Assembly (NCBI GenBank): GCA_016342415.1
Contig: JAEIOD010000008.1
Location: forward strand, 62,001 to 126,000
DNA: 64,000 nucleotides
Direction of reading: 5' to 3'
From: Clostridiales bacterium
GTDB taxonomy: Bacteria; Bacillota; Clostridia; Peptostreptococcales; Acidaminobacteraceae
A model generated the notes under the pieces. The model searched no databases. It was given only the letters and a program-made list of their open reading frames with translations, and had not been told where the DNA came from. The translations under genes and the position numbers were made by a program. Shown piece by piece: positions 51,901-61,550 of this stretch. Position 1 is the first letter of the stretch. Every line of letters starts with the position of its first letter.

Positions 51901-53370
51901 TTAGTCCTCCTTTATGCAATATATATAATTGGTTTCTGTATCATCTAAACCTGACATCGTACCATTTTCAGCCTTTAAAAGCTCAATATAGTCATATAAC
52001 TCCTCAGTAATTACTTCACCTGGTGCAATAATCGGAATACCAGGCGGATAAATCATAATGAACTCACCGCTGACTCTATTGATCGATTCCTTTAATGACA
52101 ATCTCTCCCTCTCTGAATAGAAGGCTTGTCTTGGTGAGTACTTCACTTCTGTGGAATTAAAACTCTTAAATGTCAGGTGAAGAGGTTCTTTTTTATAACG
52201 GGTGCTTATCGCATTAAGTGCAGCAATTAACTGATTTAATCGTTTTTCAGTATCACCAACACTTAAAATGGCCAATATATTATGCGAGTCACCCATTTCC
52301 ACTTGAATATTGTACTCATCTCTTAAGATCTCATATACATGAAGTCCAGTTAATCCGATCCCTGTAACATTCACACCTAGTTTGGTCTCATCAAAACCAT
52401 AACAACCCTTTTCATCAAAATCTTTTAACTCAAAAGCAATCAACCCATCTATGGCATTGATTTTTTTCCTTGCCTTCTTTGAAAGGATCAATACTTCCTC
52501 TAATTTCTTTTGACCTTCTTGCATTAAAAATTTCCTGGTCAGATCCAAACTGGTCATCAATAGATATGAGGCACTTGTTGATTGGGTCAAGTTGATAACG
52601 GTCTTGACATGATTTCTTTTAATTCTATCTGTATTCAGAAGTAATACAGAACTTTGTGTTAAAGAACCACCGGTTTTATGAAGGCTAACAGCAGCCATAT
52701 CTGCACCTAAACACATTGCTGATTTAGGTAGTTCGTTATGAAAAGGAAAATGTGCACCATGGGCTTCATCTACAATAACCGTCATATTTTTACTATGAAC
52801 ATACTCAATAATAGCTTTTAAATCGGAAACCACCCCATAATATGTCGGATTGATTATAAAAACAGATTTTGCATGAGGTGCTTCCTCAACTGCTTTTTTA
52901 ACATCCTCTAGAGAAACCCCTAATGTCATACCAAATGAACTTTCAATATAGGGATACATATAATAAGGTTTCGCTCCACATAAAATCAATGCGTTAATTG
53001 CAGATTTATGAACATTTCTAGGCATAATCACCGTATCATTTTCAGATACGGCACTCATAATCATCGCTTGAACCGCTTGAGTTGTTCCATTAACAATAAA
53101 GAAAGCTTCTTCAGCACCATAAGCCTCTGCCATCATGTCTTCCGCTTCTTTTATAACAGAAACAGGACTACATAAAAAATCTAGCGATTTCATAGAATTC
53201 ACATCGGCTTCTAATACTGATTTAGGAAATAATCTTAATAATTCCGGATTACCATTGCCTTGTTTATGTCCCGGTACATCAAAAGGAATCACCCGATTAT
53301 CAATGTGTTGATTCAACGCATCAAATAAGGGGGTTTTATCATGATTATACTTAAGCATAGTTTTTGCCAT
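51901..53370 (-). CDS. speA: Arginine decarboxylase (Orn/Lys/Arg decarboxylase family, fold III)
   Basis: The 489-residue PLP enzyme is of the aspartate-aminotransferase-fold group used by Firmicutes (Bacillus SpeA type). [10 protein letters not shown] lies near the start, DEAHGAH at 201-207 and the PLP lysine in LHKTGG (Lys232). Members decarboxylate arginine, lysine or ornithine; arginine is preferred here because the operon also carries an N-carbamoylputrescine amidase, which acts downstream of agmatine. The start overlaps speD by 20 bases; no strong ribosome site is visible, so coupling is likely. Confidence 0.85.
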   Translation of the reverse strand: MAKTMLKYNHDKTPLFDALNQHIDNRVIPFDVPGHKQGNGNPELLRLFPKSVLEADVNSMKSLDFLCSPVSVIKEAEDMMAEAYGAEEAFFIVNGTTQAVQAMIMSAVSENDTVIMPRNVHKSAINALILCGAKPYYMYPYIESSFGMTLGVSLEDVKKAVEEAPHAKSVFIINPTYYGVVSDLKAIIEYVHSKNMTVIVDEAHGAHFPFHNELPKSAMCLGADMAAVSLHKTGGSLTQSSVLLLNTDRIKRNHVKTVINLTQSTSASYLLMTSLDLTRKFLMQEGQKKLEEVLILSKKARKKINAIDGLIAFELKDFDEKGCYGFDETKLGVNVTGIGLTGLHVYEILRDEYNIQVEMGDSHNILAILSVGDTEKRLNQLIAALNAISTRYKKEPLHLTFKSFNSTEVKYSPRQAFYSERERLSLKESINRVSGEFIMIYPPGIPIIAPGEVITEELYDYIELLKAENGTMSGLDDTETNYIYCIKED

Positions 53371-54145
53371 AATAAATCTCTTCCATTTCCTCTTTAAGTT
53401 TCTTTCTTATTGTTTTTCTTTCTTCCATGGACAAATCTAATTTTTCCGTTGAGAACAAGTAGTTATCCAAATCTAACTCTTCCAATAACATCTTTGTATG
53501 GAAAATGTTTTCTTTATAAATATTGCTGTCTATCGCATTGTATTTATCCAACACCTCATCACTGATGTAGTCTTGAATTGATTTTATTTTATGATCGATG
53601 AAATGTTTTGTACCATCCAAGTCTCTAGTAAACCCTCTGACTCTATAATCAAGATTAATGATATCGGAATCAAATGAGTTGATAAGAAGGTTAAGTGCTT
53701 TTAAAGGTGATATTTCACCACAAGTCGAAACATCTATATCCACTCTGAAAGTCGAGATACCTTCAAAAGGATGACTTTCAGGATAGGTATGCACTGTTAT
53801 ATGACTCTTATCTAAATGACCCACTACAGAATCTCTGTAAGCTAAGATACCTTGGTTACAAGACTCATCAATTTCATCTTCTGATAAAGGTGCTTCTGAA
53901 ATTAAAATCGTCACACTCGCTCCCTGTGGATCGTAATCTTGTTTTGCGATATTCAAAATACAGGCACCAATCGTATCAGTGACATCAGATAGAATATCTG
54001 TCAATCTTTTCGCGTTGTACTGCTCATCAATGTACTCAATATACTTTTTTTGGTCCTCTTTTGTTTTTGTATAACAAATGTCGTATATATTAAAACTTAG
54101 TGTTTTGGTTAAATTATTAAATCCATATAATTTTAGTTTGTCCAA
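53351..54145 (-). CDS. speD: S-adenosylmethionine decarboxylase proenzyme, class 1A (SpeD)
   Basis: SpeD makes decarboxylated SAM, the aminopropyl donor. The proenzyme cleaves itself to form a pyruvoyl group. [18 protein letters not shown] carries the cleavage serine (Ser114), and at 264 residues it is the Escherichia coli-like class 1A form, not the short class 1B enzyme of Bacillus. [13 protein letters not shown] lies after it. Its stop overlaps the speA start, and it starts 17 bases after the first speE. Confidence 0.93.
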   Translation of the reverse strand: MDKLKLYGFNNLTKTLSFNIYDICYTKTKEDQKKYIEYIDEQYNAKRLTDILSDVTDTIGACILNIAKQDYDPQGASVTILISEAPLSEDEIDESCNQGILAYRDSVVGHLDKSHITVHTYPESHPFEGISTFRVDIDVSTCGEISPLKALNLLINSFDSDIINLDYRVRGFTRDLDGTKHFIDHKIKSIQDYISDEVLDKYNAIDSNIYKENIFHTKMLLEELDLDNYLFSTEKLDLSMEERKTIRKKLKEEMEEIYYGKNYA

Positions 54146-54161
54146 CTAGTCACCTCCCAAA

Positions 54162-55034
54162 TTATTTCATCTTGTCTTTTACAAAATTAGGCAATGCAAA
54201 AGCACCCTTATGAATCTCACTGTTGTAATACTTTGTTGTTAAATTAAGCGCTTCCCATCTTTTTGGATCATGGTCTTTTATAGGATCATATGTCTTTGAA
54301 GCAAAACCAAACAACCAATGTCCAGAAGGATAAGTCGGCATATGGTATTGATATACATGTACCACAGGGAACAACTCATTGATTCTTAGATGAGCTCTCT
54401 TCATGCCATGTACATGGAACTCATAATATGGTGACTCATGTTGATTGATTAAAATACCATCTTTATTTAAAATTCTATAACAGTTTGAATAGAATTCTCT
54501 TGTAAATAAACCTTCACCTGGTCCAATTGGATCTGTAGAGTCTACCAATATTAGATCATACGTATTGTCTGGTGTATCAACAACAAACTTAAAACCATCT
54601 GTAAACTTAAGATGAATTCTTTCATCACCTTCTAAATGACCCGCTGTTACAGGTAAATATTCTTGACAAAGTCTTACAACTCTTTCATCAATTTCTACCA
54701 TATCAATATGTTCAATAGTCTTGTATCTAGCGATTTCTCTAGAAGTACCACCATCACCACCACCGATGATTAAAACCTTTTTAATATTCGGATGTGTTGC
54801 CATAGCAACATGTGTAATCATTTCATGATAAACAAATTCGTCTTTCTCGTTAACCATCATTAAACCATCTAATGTGAAGAATGTTCCATAAGTATCCGAC
54901 TCAAAAAAATCTATTTGCTGATACTCCGTTTTTTCTGCATGTAAATGTCTGTTTACTTTAATTGATAATTTAGTTGTAGGATCCCAATCTTGAGACCACT
55001 CAATTCCACCAGTTGGCATATAATTTGAATGCAT
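54162..55034 (-). CDS. speE: Spermidine synthase
   Basis: SpeE transfers the aminopropyl group of decarboxylated SAM to putrescine. The 290-residue enzyme has LIIGGGDGGTSREIARYK, MVEIDERVV, the catalytic-site loop LVDSTDPIGPGEGLF, and YQYHMPTYPSGHWLFGFASK. The ATG at 55034 follows AAAGGAG; the longer frame would begin at 55064 inside aguB. It has a second paralogue at the operon end. The acceptor is most likely putrescine. Confidence 0.92.
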   Translation of the reverse strand: MHSNYMPTGGIEWSQDWDPTTKLSIKVNRHLHAEKTEYQQIDFFESDTYGTFFTLDGLMMVNEKDEFVYHEMITHVAMATHPNIKKVLIIGGGDGGTSREIARYKTIEHIDMVEIDERVVRLCQEYLPVTAGHLEGDERIHLKFTDGFKFVVDTPDNTYDLILVDSTDPIGPGEGLFTREFYSNCYRILNKDGILINQHESPYYEFHVHGMKRAHLRINELFPVVHVYQYHMPTYPSGHWLFGFASKTYDPIKDHDPKRWEALNLTTKYYNSEIHKGAFALPNFVKDKMK

Positions 55035-55044
55035 AAAATCTCCT

Positions 55045-55920
55045 TTACAATTTAGTTTGTCCATCTAGAGTTAAAATTGGTCCATAAAGTTCTGGTCTTC
55101 TATCTCTAAATACACCCCAATCTACACGTTCTAAATCAATCTGATCTAAATCATATGTAGCATAAATTATTTCCTCTTTATCTTCAGAAGCTTCTACAAT
55201 GATTTTTCCTTTTGCATCCGTTATAAAAGATGATCCGTAAAAATCAATGCTCATTTCTTCTTCGGTTTCTGTTCCTATTCGATTACACGATACAATTGGT
55301 ACTATATTGGCTGCAGCATGACCTTGCATGCAACGCTGCCAGTGTGCTTTGGATTCTGTTCCAGAACCATCTGGTTCCGATCCGATAGCAGTTGGATAAA
55401 ATAAAATTTCAGCGCCCATAATCGCCATCGCTCTTGCCGTTTCAGGAAACCATTGATCCCAACAGATACCGATACCAATTTTACCAAACTTGGTTTGCCA
55501 TACTTTGAAACCTGTATCACCATTATTGAAATAGAATTTTTCCTCATAACCAGGTCCATCAGGAATATGGCTCTTTCTATAGATGCCTAACGTTTCTCCA
55601 TCAGCATCAATTACTGCAACCGAGTTGTATCTTGCATTATTTTTTCTTTCATAAAAACTAATTGGTAAAACTACGTTCAATTCTTTTGCCACACTTTTAA
55701 AATGAAGCATTGCATCATTTTCATTCACGTTTTTTGAAAAAGCATAATACTCCAGTTTCTCTTTTTGACAGAAGTAAACATTTTCAAATAACTCTTGCAA
55801 CAAAATGATTTGAGCACCTTTACCAGCAGCTTCTCTTACCAATCTATCGGCTTTTAAAATATTCTCTGAAACAACCCTTGAACAACTCATTTGAACTGCT
55901 GCAACTTTTACATTTCTCAT
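55045..55920 (-). CDS. aguB: N-carbamoylputrescine amidase
   Basis: This nitrilase-superfamily enzyme makes putrescine from N-carbamoylputrescine. The Glu-Lys-Cys triad is visible as Glu43 in LLQELFENVYFC, Lys116 in IYRKSHIPDGPG and Cys153 in GICWDQWFPE. QELFENVYFCQ and SHIPDGPGYEEKFYF are AguB-specific. It is the first gene of the polyamine operon. The agmatine deiminase needed to feed it is not in this window. Confidence 0.92.
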   Translation of the reverse strand: MRNVKVAAVQMSCSRVVSENILKADRLVREAAGKGAQIILLQELFENVYFCQKEKLEYYAFSKNVNENDAMLHFKSVAKELNVVLPISFYERKNNARYNSVAVIDADGETLGIYRKSHIPDGPGYEEKFYFNNGDTGFKVWQTKFGKIGIGICWDQWFPETARAMAIMGAEILFYPTAIGSEPDGSGTESKAHWQRCMQGHAAANIVPIVSCNRIGTETEEEMSIDFYGSSFITDAKGKIIVEASEDKEEIIYATYDLDQIDLERVDWGVFRDRRPELYGPILTLDGQTKL

Positions 55921-56106
55921 TCATGTACTCCACTTCAATAATTTTTAAAACATAGTTTAAATAGACATATATTCAAGTGCTTATAGGTGTGTGTTCACTA
56001 ATAAGCTAGCAATATTCTACCACATTTTTTAGCGCTTGTAATACTTTTTTTGAAATAGTAAAATATTGACCTTTAAAACGTATAATATTCAACAAGAGAT
56101 CGCATA

Positions 56107-57261
56107 CTATTTATAAAAAACACTTGAAATGGCTCTAATAACATTCACCCATTTTTTTGTTGATTTCAGCTCTATCGCCTCTATCATGCACAGTTCATGA
56201 CAACATAGACAGTCAATACATAAACCATAATCGATTAATTTGCTTTCTAGATCAATTGCATTTACCGGACAACTCTCAACACAGGAATTACATCCGATAC
56301 ATTTCTTTTGGTCTACAATCGGGACAGCTTTAAAGAAATCAATCACACCTTTTACTCGATCATAATCCATGGTTTCTCTTGAATAATACCTTTTGGGAAG
56401 TTTATAGTTCCTCAATTTTTCAAAGGTGCCTATAATCTCTATATCGGACATGTTCCAATTTCCAATTTTTCTTTTTATACTCGCTTTTAAAATAGTCACT
56501 TTATTGGAATCAATCCCCATCATTTCAATTGCAACACGGTCAAGAGCCAACGGATCTTCTGAGACGAGAATTTTACCCGCAGGATAAATACTACCTGCAG
56601 TTGGCCCTTCTCCTGCCATTGATACCACACCATCCATTATGTGAAGAGGCATATTATCAATGGACATATGTATATCAGCAAGAAACTCACCAAAATCTAG
56701 TGGATTAGGACCTTCCTTATGATACTTCGCTTTTCTCAGTCCTGGAATGGCACCGAACAAGTTCTTAACGGCTCCAGTATATATCCCCATAGAATGAGTT
56801 TTCATCTTAGGTAAATTGATAACAACATCCATTTCATCAAATGCTTTTGTGATATAAAGATCATTTGTGTAATTGCCTTCAACTTCTTTTTTAACAGGAC
56901 CCATTTCGTCAAAATTAACAACTGTAAAACCTTCTTCGTTTGCCATGTCTTGTATACCGGAAACGTTAAAACTTTTTTTAGTCGGAGCCATACCTGCGAT
57001 AGCTCCACCTGAACTATCTCCAACATAAACCTCTGCTCCGAATTCTTTTACAAGTTGACCAACAGCCCTAACAAATTCCGGATGAGTTGTAGCAGCTTTT
57101 TCTGGTTTTTTAGGTCCAATGAGATTAATCTTTAAAAGCACTTTCTGGTCGGGTTTTATAAAGTGTTTCCAGCCTCCTAACTCATTTATACTTTCTTGAA
57201 TGGCTAATTTTAAAGCTGTTGTCTCATACGATTTACAATCTGAAATTAAAACCTTGCTCAT
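56107..57261 (-). CDS. DUF362 protein with two [4Fe-4S] ferredoxin sites
   Basis: The 384-residue protein has a DUF362 domain (VLLKINLIGPKKPEKAATTHP near the start, VYVGDSSGG, NLPKMKTHSMGIYTGAVKNLFG) and a C-terminal ferredoxin module, CIGCNSCVESCP and then CIDCLCCHELCM. Such proteins occur in anaerobes and are thought to be cytoplasmic iron-sulfur proteins, perhaps in electron transfer, with no defined reaction. The gene is separated from aguB by about 190 bases and from the next gene by a terminator. Confidence 0.88.
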   Translation of the reverse strand: MSKVLISDCKSYETTALKLAIQESINELGGWKHFIKPDQKVLLKINLIGPKKPEKAATTHPEFVRAVGQLVKEFGAEVYVGDSSGGAIAGMAPTKKSFNVSGIQDMANEEGFTVVNFDEMGPVKKEVEGNYTNDLYITKAFDEMDVVINLPKMKTHSMGIYTGAVKNLFGAIPGLRKAKYHKEGPNPLDFGEFLADIHMSIDNMPLHIMDGVVSMAGEGPTAGSIYPAGKILVSEDPLALDRVAIEMMGIDSNKVTILKASIKRKIGNWNMSDIEIIGTFEKLRNYKLPKRYYSRETMDYDRVKGVIDFFKAVPIVDQKKCIGCNSCVESCPVNAIDLESKLIDYGLCIDCLCCHELCMIEAIELKSTKKWVNVIRAISSVFYK

Positions 57262-57410
57262 ACATACCTCCCATTATTTTTAACCCTAAGTCATCAATAC
57301 CCGTTTCTAAAGTTTGGAACCAGTCAATTCCTGCTCTTAATGACATCTTATAGTAGATTTTTTCGCTTGATTGCTGTTTTTCTAAAAGATATCACCAAAA
57401 TGGATTTCTT

Positions 57411-57865
57411 CTAACACCACAAAAGACATATAAAGCCACTTAAAAACATATGCACATGTAAAAAACTCAAGCCAGCAATGTCTGGGTTGAGTTTTTTCGT
57501 ACAGTACCCAAAGGTTTTCAAAAGTCCAATACGTTCAAATGCTTTATCGTTTCTAGAACTCCTTATACACAATCGCAGATTGAATATAACATCCCTTTTC
57601 ATCTTCTTGGGCTTGTCCGGAAAATAGTCAAATGACCCATAATAAAACGCACCTTCTCGCCTATGACCTGTCTGTAGTTATAATCCAAGTCTAAATTGAA
57701 CTCATGATTGAAGGAAAATGCCTCTTCTAACCATTCAATTATACCTTCCATTGCCAGATGTTTATCTTTAGTGGATTCAATCGTTTGATTATTAAACATA
57801 CTTTCAAATCTCTGACTGGTAGGTTCTACTATATACATCTGAAATATCAGTTGTTTATGTCTCAT
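57411..57865 (-). pseudogene. Hypothetical small gene, probably frameshifted
   Basis: I do not recognise the product. A frame from the ATG at 57865 gives 88 residues (MRHKQLIFQMYIVEPTSQ to GEKVRFIMGHLTIFR) and stops at 57599. Near 57655 another frame opens as GAFYYGSFDYFPDKPKK and continues for some 70 residues through a terminator at 57460-57497. A shift of two bases around the GGCGAGAAGG stretch would join YRQVIGE to GAFYYG in one reasonable sequence. It may be a real pseudogene or a sequencing error. The ribosome site before 57865 is weak, so coding is uncertain. Confidence 0.4.
57460..57497. terminator. Bidirectional intrinsic terminator
   Basis: AAAAAACTCAA and TTGAGTTTTTT form an 11-bp outer stem, with an inner CCAG/CTGG pair and loop CAATGT. 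T-runs follow on both strands. It lies after the frameshifted small gene (minus strand). Confidence 0.9.
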
Positions 57866-57890
57866 ATCATTCTCACATTATAAAAAAAAA

Positions 57891-57921
57891 GAGTTTCTCA
57901 ATAGATTACATCAAGAAACTC
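57891..57921 (-). terminator. Terminator after glucosaminidase gene
   Basis: GAGTTTCT and AGAAACTC pair around a 15-base loop, and the minus strand continues with nine T. It follows the stop of the cell-wall hydrolase. Confidence 0.83.
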
Positions 57922-57927
57922 CATCAT

Positions 57928-59988
57928 TTATTCTAAACCCACTTCATCCAACTTCTTTAAATCGTATGTTTCTATTATATCAATGAGTTTAATTGGATAC
58001 TTTGGATCCGTTGCATACCCTGCTCTTCTGACAGCAAAAGCACCTAAAGTACTGTCATACATGACTTCTCTATAAGGCTCGTATCTAGACAGTTCCAATA
58101 AGATTCTTTTATGATCCGCCCAACTTTCTTCTACAGTGTTATAAGCTCTAAAGTTTGCATCCACTCTAAAACTCTTGCCATTGTAGACTTCCCAAGTATT
58201 TGAGATAACCGAACCATTGGTTGCTGATCCTTTGATACCAAATAGATTATATGAGAATTTCCCGTTGTATTTATCAACCGGTAAACTTTGTCCCCAACCC
58301 GTTTCCAAAATTGCCTGAGCGGTTTGTAAAGACGCTGACATGCCTGTTTTAGCAAAAGATTCCAATGCCAATTCAGAGGCAAATGCTTTGAACTCTGACT
58401 TTGCAATAATCGGTCTTGCACTATATAATTCACCTTTGTAAATCTTAAATGTAATGCTTTCACTTATCAATTCTTGCCCTTGATACATGGCTTTGGCATA
58501 CACTTGAACTTCCTCAAATTCCTCAGTCGTGGAAATATTGTCTACATCTATTTTTGAAGAGATCATTTCAGTTGTGCCTGAACTTGTTTTCTTCATATAA
58601 TACGTCACCTCATCAAGAGATACATTGCTACTGAGTGCTAAAGTAGCACTACTGGTCAACACTTGATTCGGTCCAACACCTGATAGATAAACCCTTGGAC
58701 TAAAATCTACAATAACTGAAACAGGTGCACTTGTATGATAAACGCCTTTGGTATCTAAAACTCTTACATAAAGTTCTTTCTGCCCTGTATCAGCTTGAGT
58801 TGGCGTCCAGTCATAAGCTCCATATGGAATGGCAGCAATAAGCGATTCAACACCTGTTGTTTTGTCTCTCATGAAATACTCTGTTCCGTTTACATCAAAA
58901 TTTCTGGAAGCGATGATTGATACAGTACCACTAATAACCTGATTTTCTCTAACACCACCCATAGAAAGTCTTTTATCAACGTTTAAAACCGCTGTTTGAC
59001 TCTGACTGTCATAAGGCACTTCATTACCGTCAAAGGCTGTCACTTTAATGCTATAAGCACCATTGTCTTCGTAACTCGGTGTATAGGTATAAGTGCCAAC
59101 GGGATCTCGTTTGGTCACTGAAACAGTATCACCCGTCTCAACTTCAGTGATTTCATAATTGATATATCTTGCCAGGAAATTGACATTTTGCCCTATTGTA
59201 ATGGAGCCGTTGTTTATAGTACCCGTCACTGTAACCTCTGGGTTTACATCAATTGTTACAGGTACTGCATCACCTGCTATAAAGTTTCTGTTACTATCAT
59301 ATAATGCTAAAACAAGTACTTTTTCACCCTTGTCTTCAACCTTTGGCAAATAAGTCATTTGATTCACTGCTCCGTAATCTCTTACAACAACAAATCCTCT
59401 AGCTGTATCCGGATCTAATAAAAGCAGTTTTGTTTCCGCTACATTCAAACCACTTGGTATCGAAACTGTAATATCCGTTTCACCTGTAATGGTATCATGA
59501 GCCTTTAATGAAACAATTGAGGTATCATAAAAAGCTTCAATATCTGATGATTTACCGGAATCCACATAAACACTTCTTGTATCTCCATCCCACTGAATGC
59601 CTACTGATAACGCATTACTCACCACTCTAAGCGGTACATAAGTACGATCATTGATAATTTTAGGCGCTACATCACTCACACCATAACCTTGATCGCCATA
59701 TTTTATCAACCGACTGCCAATCCACAGGAGTAATTCTTTGTCTCCTTTTTTTACTAGAACGGTTCTTGCTTCACCATCCCATACCACTTCTGCACCAATG
59801 GCATCAGAAACAAATTTAATCGGTACCAAGACTCGACCGTTTTCAATGACCGGTTCAGAAAGTTCTGTAATGTTCTTGTGATCAACAATCAATTGAATGG
59901 CATCATCAGGTCCGCTCGCATAAGCTGGTAAACCACTAACTAACAGTATTATAACCAACAGTAATATATTTAGTTTTCTCATTCTCAT
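57928..59988 (-). CDS. Secreted glucosaminidase with copper-amine-oxidase-like stalk domain
   Basis: The 686-residue protein has a signal peptide (LLLVIILLVSGLPAYASG), then a copper amine oxidase N-terminal-like stalk domain in two halves (GRVLVPIKFVSDAIGAEVVW and DRTYVPLRVVSNALSVGIQW), common on clostridial surface proteins. Four Ig-like modules follow (about 250-520). The C-terminal 150 residues form a glucosaminidase of the FlgJ/LytG type (ASLQTAQAILETGWGQSLP with the catalytic Glu, and NLFGIKGS). It probably cleaves the GlcNAc bond in peptidoglycan during growth or separation. It is monocistronic. Confidence 0.88.
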   Translation of the reverse strand: MRMRKLNILLLVIILLVSGLPAYASGPDDAIQLIVDHKNITELSEPVIENGRVLVPIKFVSDAIGAEVVWDGEARTVLVKKGDKELLLWIGSRLIKYGDQGYGVSDVAPKIINDRTYVPLRVVSNALSVGIQWDGDTRSVYVDSGKSSDIEAFYDTSIVSLKAHDTITGETDITVSIPSGLNVAETKLLLLDPDTARGFVVVRDYGAVNQMTYLPKVEDKGEKVLVLALYDSNRNFIAGDAVPVTIDVNPEVTVTGTINNGSITIGQNVNFLARYINYEITEVETGDTVSVTKRDPVGTYTYTPSYEDNGAYSIKVTAFDGNEVPYDSQSQTAVLNVDKRLSMGGVRENQVISGTVSIIASRNFDVNGTEYFMRDKTTGVESLIAAIPYGAYDWTPTQADTGQKELYVRVLDTKGVYHTSAPVSVIVDFSPRVYLSGVGPNQVLTSSATLALSSNVSLDEVTYYMKKTSSGTTEMISSKIDVDNISTTEEFEEVQVYAKAMYQGQELISESITFKIYKGELYSARPIIAKSEFKAFASELALESFAKTGMSASLQTAQAILETGWGQSLPVDKYNGKFSYNLFGIKGSATNGSVISNTWEVYNGKSFRVDANFRAYNTVEESWADHKRILLELSRYEPYREVMYDSTLGAFAVRRAGYATDPKYPIKLIDIIETYDLKKLDEVGLE

Positions 59989-60171
59989 TTCACACCATAC
60001 TTTCTCTAAATCCCTAAGTTACTTCATTATAACAAGATATACCTTATGCTTATACCTTTAGAAAAAGGATGTGATTTAGTTGTAATGCCCCTATCATATC
60101 CTTGTAATAGTTTACATAATAAAATATCCTCTCACTTGAAAGGATACTCGCTTTTTAAGTCTATTTATTTA

Positions 60172-60231
60172 TATGGCTTCCTTGCCTATTATAGCTTCCT
60201 CGCCAGCTATGGCTTTTTTGCCAGCTACGGC
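60172..60231. repeat. 18-bp tandem repeat at 3' end of cyclic-nucleotide-binding gene
   Basis: Three imperfect 18-base units (60178-60195, 60196-60213, 60214-60231) plus a partial one read, on the minus strand in a frame other than the annotated gene, as Ala-Val-Ala-Gly-Lys-Lys, Ala-Ile-Ala-Gly-Glu-Glu, Ala-Ile-Ile-Gly-Lys-Glu and then Ala-Ile-stop. The sequence is more GC-rich than its surroundings. Confidence 0.7.
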
Positions 60232-60590
60232 CGGCTTGCGGTTGTACCTTTAAGCAAGTTCTCTTTTACATCATTGATATACCCAATTGTAGATATCAGT
60301 ATTTTCGAAAGCAATACCCGTTCCTGTTTCATCAGCTCTTCTATGGCTTCTCCTTCGATGGAAACTATGGTTGAATCTTCTAGTACAATAAACTCCTCTT
60401 CAACGTTAACCAAATTAATAATCTGTTCAAGTCCAAAGACATCGCCACTCGATAAAATTGTCTTTTGATGACTTTGCCTAAGTTTACCTTTTAACAGGCA
60501 AATCATCTTGCTTTGGCCTTTACGAATTTGTATACACTGATTTTTCAAATAAACTAAAGGTTCACTAACTTGAATGAAACCTTGCGCCAT
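60225..60590 (-). CDS. Cyclic-nucleotide-binding-like domain protein, tail probably frameshifted
   Basis: The 121-residue protein is a CAP-type effector domain: CLLKGKLRQ, LSSGDVFGLEQIIN and DSTIVSIEGEAIEELM follow the beta-barrel pattern of CNMP domains. There is no DNA-binding domain, so it is not a normal Crp/Fnr regulator. The annotated end (LKGTTASRP) is followed in another frame by hexapeptide repeats, so the original C-terminus was probably longer. AGAGGGGG precedes the ATG. It is divergent from the ATP-grasp genes, and could respond to cAMP or another nucleotide. Confidence 0.72.
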   Translation of the reverse strand: MAQGFIQVSEPLVYLKNQCIQIRKGQSKMICLLKGKLRQSHQKTILSSGDVFGLEQIINLVNVEEEFIVLEDSTIVSIEGEAIEELMKQERVLLSKILISTIGYINDVKENLLKGTTASRP

Positions 60591-60695
60591 TTAAAATCCC
60601 CCTCTCATCTTTTTTTTTACATAAAAAAGTGATATGCTCTTACTAATTAAACTACCCACATTGTATTGTGATAAAACACGTAAATGGAGAATTTT

Positions 60696-61550
60696 ATGAA
60701 ATTATGGATAATCTATTCAAAAGCTGTTCTCAATCCGAGTAAAAACAACGCACTTTCATGGATGTTAGACGAAGCTGAAGCATTAGGTTTTGATGCAACC
60801 ATCCTATTTGCAGACGATTTATTATTAGAAACCAGTGGTTCCGACTATAAGATCTATAACAAAGACACTGAACTGGAGTATCCAGAAGCTGCTTTGATTC
60901 GATGTTATGATATTCCTTTAATCAGACATTTGGAAATGGCAGGCGTTCAAACATTTAACAGCAGTTTTGCCTTAAATCAATGTTTAGATAAATGGACGAC
61001 ACATCAACTGCTCGCAAAAGCTGGTCTACCTTCACCAAGAAGCATTTACAGTGAACATGATGTAGAGTACGAAACAATCAAGAAACAATTGTCACTTCCT
61101 TTTATCATAAAAGATATTAAAGGTGCTAGAGGAGAGCAAGTTTATCTGATTACAGACGAACTCACTTTTAGCGAAGCTTTGATTAAATGTCGTCAACCTT
61201 TATTCCAAGAATATATTGAAACATCCTTTGGACGAGATGTAAGACTGCATGTTATCGACGATCAAGTGGTCGCCAGCGTATTAAGACAATCCAAAGGCGA
61301 CTTTAAATCCAACTTCTCGCAAGGTGGAGATGCCTTGCCTTATGAACCGGATGATGAAATGAAAGCACTGGCTATAAAGAGCACTCAAGCACTGGGTCTT
61401 TACTTTTCAGGTATTGATATCCTATTTACAGAACAGGGTTATACAGTCTGTGAAGTCAATGGCATACCTGGATTTAGAACGGTTGGGCTGACTTCAAAAT
61501 ACAATATACCTCAAGCGATGATGGCTTACATAAGGAGACAATTAAAATGA
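60696..61550 (+). CDS. RimK-like ATP-grasp ligase, paralogue 1
   Basis: The 284-residue protein has an N-terminal pre-ATP-grasp domain and a RimK/LysX-type ATP-grasp core: LPFIIKDIKGARGEQVYLI, FQEYIETSFGRDVRLHVID, then the metal-binding end CEVNGIPGFR. These ligases join amino acids to a peptide or protein carboxylate through an acyl phosphate. The ATG at 60696 follows TGGAG; the ATG at 60684 comes before that site. It overlaps the second ligase by four bases. Substrate is unknown. No companion peptide or carrier protein (LysW-like) was recognised. Confidence 0.85.
   Translation: MKLWIIYSKAVLNPSKNNALSWMLDEAEALGFDATILFADDLLLETSGSDYKIYNKDTELEYPEAALIRCYDIPLIRHLEMAGVQTFNSSFALNQCLDKWTTHQLLAKAGLPSPRSIYSEHDVEYETIKKQLSLPFIIKDIKGARGEQVYLITDELTFSEALIKCRQPLFQEYIETSFGRDVRLHVIDDQVVASVLRQSKGDFKSNFSQGGDALPYEPDDEMKALAIKSTQALGLYFSGIDILFTEQGYTVCEVNGIPGFRTVGLTSKYNIPQAMMAYIRRQLK

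Noticed and set aside
60046-60468. Plus-strand frame of 140 residues with a repeated SYGFFASYG segment
   Set aside because: It is antisense to the cyclic-nucleotide-binding gene and its repeat tail, and lacks a ribosome site. The minus-strand reading fits a known fold.
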